A stretch of 64,000 nucleotides of DNA from Capitella teleta. Lineage: Eukaryota; Annelida; Polychaeta; Capitellidae. A model generated the notes under the pieces. It was not told the origin of the DNA. It worked only from the letters and a program-made list of their open reading frames with translations, and ran no database searches. Positions 12,001-23,058 of the stretch are shown piece after piece; position 1 is the first letter of the stretch, and every line of letters starts with the position of its first letter. Position numbers and translations under genes: made by a program. The stretch is from contig KB293301.1 in assembly GCA_000328365.1 (NCBI GenBank), positions 244,180 through 308,179 on the forward strand, written 5' to 3'.

Positions 12001-12782
12001 TGAACAAATTACAGAAGGTTACTCATAAGCAATTTCCTGAGATGTTTAACCAAGATTTGGTTTCATTTCTGCAGAACACTAGTTCTTTTGCAAGTGATTC
12101 CTTGAAGGAGGTCTACAACCTATTGAGGCAGTATGTTATGGCACAGGACTATGAGTCAAAATGCGGAAATCTTAAACGGTGAGTGTCTTATTAAAGAACG
12201 TACATAATGCACAATCTGCCTCCCTTGCAGATGCCACACAAGCAGTGGCAAAATGTTGTGGCTGTGCCCTGAGCATCAATCAATGCCTGGAGTGACTGTT
12301 TTGTGGAAGGGTGACCTTGATCAGAACAAAACAAAACCCAAAATGAATGAACCCGAACTGAAACTCTTGAAAGCTTTAGTAGCAATCAACAAAAAAGCTG
12401 ATGATTTTCAGAAAGAAAAGCAAATGAATGAGAAAGGTAATTTATTCTTTCATTTCAATTCTTTTTATGATTTTTTTTTTTTTTTTTTTGCTCTGCAGAT
12501 ATGATCTCTGAAGCTGCTAAAAAAATTGAGAATTCTAAGTTCTCTAAGATTGAGGATGTCCAATTGGAGCCAGAATGCAAAACGCAAGGGCCCATTCAAT
12601 CGCAGCCAGTGCCGCAGACTCTGATCAGATCAGTTGGATCAGCGAAATCTGAAGCAGTATCTCGTACAGATGATCAGACCAAAATTGCTCGACAAATCTC
12701 TGCTAGGGTCCTCAGTGGGAATAATAACAAGGAAAAAAATATGAAAATTTCAACCACAAGTCAAGCATGTTTAATTCTGTAG
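14..12782 (+). CDS. Roco-family protein: dynein-like stalk, COR, LRR, Roc GTPase, COR, tandem TIR (5' partial)
   Basis: A multi-exon gene entering from the left edge; the stop is TAG at 12780-12782. I followed the exon chain through short GT-AG introns with matching phases, including the junction between the two halves (exon ending at 6015 to the exon starting ATTCTCCC-side at about 6070, both phase 0). Domains in order: dynein stalk-like region (475-1250), COR (1290-2530), unrecognised linker (2540-6300), LRRs (6380-7560), Roc GTPase (7690-8360), second COR (8390-9895), degenerate TIR (10200-10700), complete TIR (10810-11440), tail (11540-12782). Roco proteins are GTPases whose COR domain dimerises; TIR domains signal by self-association or cleave NAD. 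I infer a large immune or stress sensor. The oddities are two COR modules, a stalk not known to me in Roco proteins, and an in-frame TAA just before one donor. Two adjacent genes remain possible, but I see no promoter-sized gap between the halves. Confidence 0.8.
475..1250 (+). other. dynein heavy chain-like stalk / microtubule-binding region inside the Roco gene
   Basis: Four to five short exons translate to a stretch that follows the dynein MT (stalk) family. It has EVEPRVSHACALLQTLSKSE followed by LKSMSSPPVHILETFKAVAI, which is the 'SP/PP x x V' helix. Next come TSWHAIKRMLNDFTLIRNLL with a following SFD, matching 'W..AK..L.D..F...L..FD'. Finally RSSLAAVAFWAWVDAKYLEA matches the 'S.A...L..WV.A...Y' helix of the returning coiled coil. 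An upstream exon (14-205) is rich in E, K, L and Q like a coiled coil. No AAA+ dynein motor domains are visible before or after it. Confidence 0.72.
1290..2530 (+). other. first COR domain of the Roco gene
   Basis: A COR-A-like part (VIRRVLRLLNDW, then IIITDIQWFMEILKKL) parallels the second copy (LREAVRFLHELG, then DLVIISPQWIVDIM). The COR-B-like part reads YHYRLPIGVPPSFWPRLLQE, then KWGILLKSGAAEILL, and ends in a Cys pair (PCKGHGC) as is usual at the end of COR-B. No Roc GTPase motifs are seen before it within the window. Confidence 0.65.
4171..5431. mobile_element. non-autonomous hAT-like element in an intron of the Roco gene
   Basis: The 1261-bp segment begins TAGGGATGCACGGATA and ends in the imperfect reverse complement of TAGGAATGCACAGATA. 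It is flanked by near-identical 8-bp direct repeats (GCATTTAT at 4163-4170, GTATTTAT at 5432-5439). An 8-bp duplication and a TAGGGNTGCAC-type end are hAT hallmarks. The ends are rich in GGATATCCGA repeats. No transposase is encoded. The surrounding intron (about 4150-5472) is by far the longest in the gene. Confidence 0.75.
6380..7560 (+). other. leucine-rich repeats of the Roco gene
   Basis: Successive repeats of about 22-24 residues are visible, for example LTSLTLSYNPIEIIPDWF, LRRLVLNHNLIKSLPENFGK, LKRLVLQYQGLTFIPDVVQN and LLKSLDLSFCSDLTSLGNQL. They lie directly before the Roc domain, as in MFHAS1/MASL1-type Roco proteins. Confidence 0.85.
7690..9895 (+). other. Roc GTPase and second COR domain of the Roco gene
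   Basis: The P-loop reads GLGGVGKTN, split by an intron after AAAACCAA and completed by TTTGATGCG. Switch II is VWDFAGQTVYYNTHQ and the specificity loop is IIGTHAD. COR follows with DLVIISPQWIVDIM, NLVPCLMPH, then YQFKYLPAGLFNRAQ, VRLHQFSDGSAMWKNGSQLT and the closing YLLPCLDCL. Exon phases agree; the intron at 9350-9746 within COR-B holds nothing I recognise. Confidence 0.85.
10200..11440 (+). other. tandem TIR domains of the Roco gene (first degenerate, second complete)
   Basis: TIR-A runs from NDVAFIYCRKD through VKCWFADDLHDLKIEDVATS and SSKVILILVSDEF to DTHCQRMFNYI. TIR-B runs from KKDVFLSYCWMN through GISCWLDIECAGK and EDIAEGMRKSKLVLACVSDE to STNCRMEFRFAH. The two align over box 1, the CW motif and the SDE strand. 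TIR-B has a Glu (NCRME) where NADase TIRs such as SARM1 have the catalytic Glu; TIR-A has no Glu there. Confidence 0.75.
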
Positions 12783-13707
12783 AGGGATTTGGGATGCCGG
12801 ATATGTTTATACTAGGCCAGTGTTAAATGTGACAGCAACTTCAGCCCTTGTAATGGCGCAGTTTCCAAACCTTACAAAAGATATGCATTACAAATTGTCA
12901 TTTTGAAGGCAGCCTTGGTGTAATTTTAGATTTCAGTGCATCATTTTTTTTCCCAAGTAATCTGCCCAAAATGAGTTTTTTATGCCCCTTAGCCTCTCTA
13001 ATGAGGTGTCAAATTTTTCTTTCAAAAGAAAAATCATTGATCCACATGAAGAATGTTTTGATGTGATTCAAATTTTTCAGTGCTTCATTGTTTTGGGCAT
13101 TAATCTTGATCTCAATTAACTGATAATCCGTCCGATTTTTATTATATTTATTTTTTTGAATTCTCTGATATTTTCTGTATTTTTACACACTTTATTATTG
13201 TGACAATCTTCCCATTTTGGGTACATTTTAATACATTAACATTTATAAAATCTTTGAAAACCTCGATCCACTCATTTCAACTCAGGTACGTGTGTATTTT
13301 GTGTCTATTACAGCTTCTATCAAAGCATTATAGAAAAAAAAACTGATGCACAAACCTCATCTAATTACGGATTCTTTATACGATACGCTCAAATTAATCT
13401 TTATTGTGTAACATTATTTACTAATCGTTACCAGTGTGTGGTGTAATCAATATAGGTATTGAAAGCAATAATCACATTCACATTATGTTTCTCAAAATTT
13501 CAAATGCCAGTTAACTTAATTATTGTACTTTTGTGATACTGCATCGTGGGATTTATTTGCACGGTTTCCTCCTAATCAAGCAGCCTGTGACGTCATTGTT
13601 TACTCAAGGTGTCTTATATAATTATACACAAAAATTCAAATGAATGAAAATATATTATAATTATGTGTGATTTAATCATCCATTTATATACACCAATTAT
13701 AGGGATA
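12783..13707. other. intergenic spacer between convergent genes
   Basis: AT-rich sequence holding the presumed 3' UTRs of the Roco gene (+) and the sulfotransferase gene (-). I see no open frame, repeat or RNA gene here. Confidence 0.6.
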
Positions 13708-15238
13708 TCACGTTGTCATTGTTTCCAGTTTTGCTGCTCGCACAGCTTCTAACATTCTTCGGAATCTTTTTTGTACAAACATATAAAATTGATATTCCTT
13801 GAAAAGTCTTGCACGCATAATTTGTTCTGTCTGTTCTGACACTGGTAGTTTGTATGTAGTTTTATGTCTGTCTTTTAAATCTCTTCCTGGAAAAATTAAA
13901 AATAAATTTTAAATTTATTGTTTTAATTCTGCATACCTTGCTTAGTGTAAACTTCCTGAGCACCTTGGAAATAATCCGGAAGAAGAAACTCAAGAACTTC
14001 AATGAATCCTTCAAAATCCTCCAAAACTCCAACCACCAAATAATGCTTCTTGACGTTTTTGATCGCTTGTACTAACGCTTCTTTAGTTGGTTCTCTATCA
14101 AATAAGTTCAAAATGTAAATTGGCAAACCCAGTAATTAATCAGAATTACCTGCAAAATTCTTCCTGTCCACAGAAGAAAGGAATAATTTTGAAGAATCCT
14201 TCCTCGGCCTTCGCCCCTCCGTGCTCCATGCATTCGGAGTGGTTGCCCAGAACGCACTCATCGAAAGTCTAATTAGGACGAAGAAAAATAAAATCACTAA
14301 TTATTAATTACCTGAACATAATTACCCTGACACGTTGCTCAATTGGCAGTTGTCTTTCGTGTCCATCCTGGTACCTCCTGAAGTAATACCACGAGACCAT
14401 TCTTTCGAGGGGATCACGGATGACATTGATGAACACTGGTCTTTCCATTCCGTACCTGGAATTAGACACCTCCGCAACATATGCCTTCCATCGCATCAAA
14501 ATAACGCACTTTTCAGAATCGAAATAGTGAATATGCCTCTCGTAAATCACTGGCGTTGGCTCTGTTTTTATCCTTCGGATTAACTTATCCTGGAGTTAAA
14601 GACGTGCATGAATGAGTTGAGTTTGAAGGAGTGCTGGCAAACTCACCATCCAGAAGTCATCCAGGTGGAATCGCATGTATTCTTTGGCGCGGGTGAAAGT
14701 GAAGTTGTGTGTGTCAGCCATCTGCACCATGACGTCCATCAGGGTACTGCTGCCGCACTTCGGGACACGGTTGAAGAGGATTCTCTTTGGATGCCTCGGT
14801 ACTTGAACTGTGATCATCGGGCCGCTGAGAATCAGTTCGTCTGCGGAGATTTTATTGTCGCAACAGGCAAGGTTACTTTAAATACCGGTACATGTATACT
14901 ACATGTATAGCTGTATTATACATAGTAGGTCTACTTAGATAGTAAGTGAAGCTACCTTGGAGGACTTTGATAGCAGTGTCGCCATTTTCGCCATATTTAA
15001 GACCAGCCCCACCATCCTCTTCTCGTTGAAGCGATTTGAGGTGTCTAGAGTTTGGCGCCTTTTTTGCGACATCCGATTGTGTGCACTGCTGTTGAACAAT
15101 CGGGGCACAACTGTTGTAACGTGTTGGTTCCAAGAGAAGCAACATGATGACGAAACATTGCGTTACTATGGCGACCAATGGTAGTTGGGCAAGAAATTTA
15201 GCGGGAATTATCCTGGACCGCATATTGTTGACTTCCAT
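13708..15238 (-). CDS. glycosaminoglycan 2-O-sulfotransferase (HS2ST/UST family)
   Basis: A type II Golgi membrane enzyme that transfers sulfate from PAPS to the 2-O position of uronic acids in heparan or chondroitin/dermatan chains. Five or six exons are visible. The ATG at 15238 starts a short cytoplasmic tail and a signal anchor (LAQLPLVAIVTQCFVIMLLL). The 5'-phosphosulfate loop is FNRVPKCGSSTLMDVM and the 3'-phosphate site is VFINVIRDPLERMVSWYYF. Then come TFDECVLGN and IIPFFCGQ with CREP, and HYLVVGVLEDFEGFIEVLEF, all in family order. The last exon (13708-13886) ends FVQKRFRRMLEAVRA near the stop. The phrases IIPFFCGQ/CREP lean to UST and TFDECV leans to HS2ST, so I do not choose. Length (about 320 aa) suits the family. 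Confidence 0.88.
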
Positions 15239-16600
15239 ATCACGTGGTTAATGCGTCTGATCTGGCGACGAGTGGATCATTCAGCTGCCTTCACTTATTC
15301 GTAGTCGTTTTCACTGCATGACATCTGTTTGTAAATTCTAAACAAACAACCTATAAAAGGGAGGGGGCAAAAAGATAATGTTTTAATTAAATATAATAAA
15401 AACATGGTCAAGCTGTACGTAGTACAGAGTCAAATTTGCAACGACAACGATACACGCAGATCACGAAGATCACTACACAATTAAGCCTATCTTATTCTCT
15501 CTTCGCATAGGCCATGGAAGAATTAATTATATTGTGCTGAGAGTCTGTGGCCTTAATTGTGGGCCTATGCATGTATTGAATATAATAAAATAGCTTCCTT
15601 ACGCACGTGGCGACAATACGTACGAGCTAACTACGTTGTGAAAACAAAAACAAACAAAAAAACAACAAAAAACAACATATTATTAAAGTATATACATGTA
15701 CACGGCTACCGGTATATAGGCCTACACATGCAATATATTGAAAAATGCTTCAAATATACAATCAAAAGGAGAAAAAGCATATATACCCAGATTCTTATCG
15801 CAACTTACCTGAGTAGAACCACCTTATTCACTATTTGATTCACTAATGCCGCCGCCGCCGCTATATAGAGCGACACCCGAAATATGAATTGATCAGTTTT
15901 ATATTTTCAGTCGTCAACAAACAAAAGCGAATGCATGATCAAAGTAGAACTCCTCATGCAAATGCTTCACTTTGAATGACTCGATGGCCGCAAATAAAAC
16001 GCTAATGTGGCTGAAATGAGATTCAACTTCGCACACACACTTGGCTCCTGAGCAAACAGAATTCCACGCTTGTTTATCTTCGGATAGTGAACAAAAATAT
16101 TGGGGCTTTTAACTCTCTCCTGGTTTTTCACAATTAAAAGGAAGCGCACTTTTCAGGTCCTCACTTCACGAAGACTACATTCGAGTGTTAGTTGATGTAA
16201 TGAGGCCAGTTGACTGTGCCTCGTGGCCTCTTTCCAATCTCATGGCGCAATGAGTCATCGTTCATTGAGAATTCGTCACAATGTGGAAGTTAGATAACGT
16301 CGAATAATGTGTCTCAAAACGCTTAGAATTGGAACTTGGGATATCGATTCACGCAAAATAATGGCCAACCCCAATGAATGTTCTCTTGGATCCCTCGCAG
16401 TATGCGATAAAAACCACGCTATAAACGTTCGAAAAATAAAAGTCTGTAAACGCCTAGACTTAGCCCTAACCAAAGCATACGTGGGAGAGAAAAATATCTA
16501 TTTGTAACGAAGCTGTGGGTTTTGTTGTTTCTGGAATTTAATTCAGATGCAGAAATTCACCCAGCCTGACCCCGGCACTCGTGTTCTGTTGGCCCTTAGA
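15239..16600. other. upstream region of the sulfotransferase gene
   Basis: AT-rich, with purine tracts (about 15640-15680) and a short GCC run near 15848. It presumably contains the sulfotransferase promoter. No convincing exon. Confidence 0.5.
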
Positions 16601-16624
16601 GGAAACCCGTCACCCACATGCCTG

Positions 16625-16715
16625 TTTTGTACGGTGTTTTGTATCTCGTGCGCACGGCATAGCTATCTAGTGGGAACGACATAGCGATCTCGTGGCCACG
16701 AGATTAAAGAGGAGT
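16625..16715. repeat. palindromic 'ctcgtggccacgag' repeat cluster, left copy
   Basis: Overlapping self-complementary words: TATCTCGTGCGCACG, TAGCTATCTAGTGG, and the 14-bp perfect palindrome CTCGTGGCCACGAG near 16690, followed by a T-rich tract. The same words recur, largely in inverted order, at 18905-18975. Confidence 0.6.
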
Positions 16716-17246
16716 TTTTTTGGGTTTTTTTTGTTTTTTTTAACGTAAAATTTACCTGCAAAAAAACGCATTCGTTCCGCGTGTGTTGATTTCAGCTGCG
16801 TTTCAGGGCGGCGCGATATCCTTCCGCAACATGATTGTGGCTGCGGAAGGGTGAGAATGATTGTGCCTTTATTCCCAAATAATGATTGTTGTTAATTATG
16901 TAAAATTAGTATATTAATCTACTCTATTAGTGGTTTTGGTCCTCAGCCGCCCTCTGGAATATTATATGCATTATGCAGAACATGGATAATTATAAAGTGA
17001 GTGACCGTGAAGCAGTAAATGATGATGTTAACTTAAATGCGTCCCTTTGTTGTTTCCCAACGGGTGTACCGAGCGGGTCATGCATGGTTCGCAGGACAAT
17101 AAGTGATGTAAATCACAATGTTGCCGCTGAGTGCTGACCGATGTCAGGTGTACAGATTAAACTTTAACCAACTTAATGACAATTCGAACAATGTACAATG
17201 TAACGGTATATATTCAATATCATACATGCATATGCAAAATTATATG

Positions 17247-17650
17247 TTAAGTGTCAATTGATGTCCGAATAATTGGCCTCATGTGTTCATACAGAGCCAA
17301 AACTTTCTGACATGAGCTTGGAATTGTCAAATTATGTTCAGCTACAGTATGACAACAAACTTGAAACATATCGTCGTCACAGGGAATGCTAATCCGCATA
17401 AGAACAAGGTCCTCTTGGTTTTCTAATTCTCCCGACGTGATGTCAAGTCTGATTTGACCAGCTCCATACAAAGACGGGAATTCGTACATGACCGATGGTT
17501 GACCACTTTGAAGTCCTCTTAATTCTGGTCTTCTTGGTGACGTAATTGTGTCAAGTGTCCCCAGAAGCATTCAATTTGTCGTAACCATCGATGTGCCGGA
17601 TAAAGTTCGGACCTGAGACGTGATATTCACGCCGGTGAAGTTTCCTCTCT
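17247..17650 (-). mobile_element. relic resembling an integrase-core-domain protein
   Basis: One minus-strand frame near 17650-17570 gives EYHVSGPNFIRHIDGYDKLN, like the start of the catalytic core in integrase-domain proteins common in aquatic animals. The following stretch (RISIPCDDDMFQVCCH, then LYEHMRPIIR) resembles a flanking conserved segment of the same proteins as I remember them. The piece is short and broken, and looks old. Which element family it came from cannot be settled from this sequence. Confidence 0.35.
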
Positions 17651-17808
17651 TTCATTAAAAAAAAAAAAAAGAAAGATATATGTATCAAAACAATGCGCAC
17701 AAATGAAGAAATGAAATGTAATTAGTAAAATTATCATAACAAAATAACACAATACACCTGGGAAAGATGTGTCAAATTTGGGTGAATTGTTTGGTGGATG
17801 CATTATTT

Positions 17809-18880
17809 TTAATAGAAAGTAAATTCATTTTGTTTTCGAATATTAGGAGCTTTCAAAATATCAAGTTTCTTAAAAATGGGCGAGGAGTGTGAGTTAAACT
17901 TGGATTTAAAAATAATTCTTACTGGCCTTTTCTGTAGCTTATAAATATCTGCGATGTCAGTACCCCATATAAGAATGCCATAACGTATATGGGATACGAT
18001 CAAAAATTCATATATCAGTTCTAAAACAATAGATGGAATACAGTTCTTGATTCTGTTAAGTATGCCAATTACTTTATATAGTTTGCCAGCGATTGTGCGA
18101 GTATATATATGGGATTTTCAGCTTAAGTTTTTATGCAACGTTATTCCTAAATAGTTAAATTCATCAACGCATTCAATTTCAACCTCATTTAAGTGAATAG
18201 CCGGTGGAGTGAAGTCTCTTTGTCGAGGGTGAAAAAACATCACTTTGCTTTTACTTTCGTTTATGCACAATTTGTTAAGTACAAGCCATTGTGGTATTTG
18301 TATTAACTCATTGCCCACGGTTCCTCCGTAAGTTCTACCCTTCCCAAGGGTAGGGAAGAACTTACGGAGGAAGACAGGGCGGTGTCGTCAGCATAATTTA
18401 CCATAGAAAAGTAAGGAGTAGAAGGAGCGAAGTCATTCATGTATATAAGGAACACAAAAGGTCCCAGCATTGATCTCTGGGGAAACACCTGTAGTTTCAG
18501 GGAGATAGTGATTTGATTGCTTCAAATATAGAAGTCGATTTGAGAGATAGCTGTTCATTAGAGCAAGTGCACTGTCAGATAGTCCATATAGTAACTTAGT
18601 TTGTGCAGTAGTCTTTTGTTATCTAAACAGTCGAAGGCTTTGGACGGGTCGATGAAAATACTAAGAATCTTTATTATTGTCCATGTCGTCAATTACTCTA
18701 TCGACTAGTTCGCCCACAGCGAATTCCGTAGAATGATTTTCTCCAAAACAATACTGGCTTTGGAACAGCAGAGAGCCGTCAGTGAAATACTTTGATTTTT
18801 ATCAGGGTTATTTTTTCGAACACTTTAGAGAAGGCGGTCAGCAGGGAAATCGGTCGATAGTTAGAGGGAAACACGCTGAT
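17809..18880 (-). mobile_element. decayed LINE reverse-transcriptase fragment
   Basis: Minus-strand frames give RT pieces in order: PISLLTAFSKVFEKITL-like text, MVNYADDTALSSS (the YADD box) preceded by VFLIYMNDFAPS, LNKLCINESKSKVMFFHPRQ, then VDEFNYLGITLHKN and VSHIRYGILIWGTDIADIYK. This is the palm and thumb order of a jockey/CR1-like non-LTR element. Several stops and frame changes show it is inactive. Neither end of the element is intact. Confidence 0.75.
18319..18374. repeat. near-perfect hairpin (inverted duplication) inside the LINE relic
   Basis: TTCCTCCGTAAGTTCTACCC is followed after a few bases by the reverse complement, GGGAAGAACTTACGGAGGAA. The arms are about 23 bp with almost no loop. 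It interrupts the RT frame between the YADD exon-like piece and the downstream text. Confidence 0.75.
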
Positions 18881-18904
18881 ATGCAAGTACATGACACAGA
18901 AAAA

Positions 18905-18990
18905 AAGTGATCTGGTGCGCACGAGATAGCTACCTCGTGGCCACGAGATCGCTTACTCGCACGAGATGGAAAAAAAAAAAAAAATGTCCT
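18905..18990. repeat. palindromic 'ctcgtggccacgag' repeat cluster, right copy
   Basis: GGTGCGCACGAGATAGCTAC, the palindrome CTCGTGGCCACGAG, then ATCGCTTACTCGCACGAGAT and a poly-A run. Its order matches the reverse complement of the left copy at 16625-16715, so the two clusters bracket the relics at 17.2-18.9 kb. Confidence 0.6.
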
Positions 18991-20123
18991 ATCCCGGTCA
19001 CCGTACGATTATTTCATTCAGTGTGGTAGTCACAATTTACTCTTTATATTCGTAGTTTATGTAAGCGGATCTCGTAAATTATTATGCTAAACGATATCAA
19101 TGGCCGTTGTGCAACACTTAAACTATAAGGAACTGCTGACCAATGCTGAGTAGCAAATAGCAATTATAAATACGCATGTGCCAATTAAGAACTACTCCAA
19201 TGCACGGTGAAAAGAAAGAAGAAATAAATAAAAAAGACCGAAATCGACAACTGCATGAACACTGCTGAAAGAAGAAGGCGTGTAAGCCGTGCCACTCCTT
19301 AATTTCGGCTGGCTCCTGCGTCACTTCAGCTTGAAAGGCAGGAGCTAGCCGAAAGGAGTGGCACGTGCGGCTAAAGGCTTGTCAGCTATATGCGTCAACA
19401 ATTTTAAAACGGTTAAACTAGATCACCGCATGCACTCACTTAATTAACGCATAAAGCAAAGAAATAGAACCAAGTGAACAAAATTGAATGGGATGAAAAG
19501 AGAATGCAGGACTATTTATTGCAAGGAAATTCAATGCTGATAAGTGAAAATATGAAATGTCGCTGTGCATAAGGAGCAAAACAAACAAAAGAAATATACG
19601 GGACGGCTTTGAAAACGATGATACAACTCGGTGGGGGGGGGATCAATTCCCGTGGGATCGAACAGAATCCTGGTACCAATGTAATAAACACGGGAACAGA
19701 CGTACTCTGGCACCGTATACAACTTCACAGTCGGGGTGCAATCCAGCGTTGACTGCACGCTGGGTGGCGGGCGCAGAGGAACGAAATTGAATTGCTGTCG
19801 TCCCGCTCTCTGTGCGTCAAGCGTTGCACTCACTGTATCAGATTAGCTCGTATATTTGGGGCAGTTCATCAGATCACAGGCCTGGATTTGCTCGCCCTGT
19901 CCACTGCACTATTATTATATGGAGCTTCAATTTGTACTCACGGGGACGTTATGATATCATTCGCTTCAAGTGTTTCGGAACGAAACGCACGGTGCTCATA
20001 GAATTCCCTACGTATATCGCCGGGTTTTGACGACAATTTTCAAGTGTTGAAGATAGCAAGATTGGCAGGTTGCAGTTATCTCCATCGAATGCTATTATCC
20101 TCGTATGACAATTCTGATCAGCG
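18991..20123. other. intergenic region upstream of LRRC40
   Basis: Apart from the hairpin at 19285-19370 and a short G run near 19633, I see no gene. The last few hundred bases before 20124 are less AT-rich and probably hold the LRRC40 promoter and 5' UTR. Confidence 0.5.
19285..19370. repeat. imperfect inverted repeat (hairpin)
   Basis: CGTGCCACTCCTTAATTTCG with GCTGGCTCCTG is answered after about 20 bases by CAGGAGCTAGCCGAAAGGAG with TGGCACG. The arms are about 30 bp with a small bulge. No coding frame around it is convincing. Confidence 0.65.
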
Positions 20124-22691
<2,568 letters not shown>

Positions 22692-23058
22692 ATATCAAGT
22701 ACACTCCATTGTTACTTGAGTTATTGAAGTTCCTTTGCAAATAAAACACAAATATTGCTTGAGAAATGATCTCTTTGTTTTGGGGAGATTTATGTTTTAC
22801 AAAAATAGATCCACAGTGGCAGTAGAAGCAGAAAAGAATTATACGCATGAGTATTGAAAGTACCCATTATGAAGTAAAACTGAGCATAATATAGGTGTAT
22901 AATAATAAAACAGGAGTACAAGGCAAAATAAGGTCATGGAATTAAAGTGTACAAAATAATCTCAAAAGAGTAATACTGTACTGAAAAAAATACCAGTAAA
23001 GATAATAAAATATCACAGATAAATAATGCTCCACTCTAAAAAGAATCTTATCCTTCTC
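22692..23058. other. spacer between convergent LRRC40 and APPBP2-like genes
   Basis: 367 AT-rich bases holding the two 3' UTRs. No other feature seen. Confidence 0.6.
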
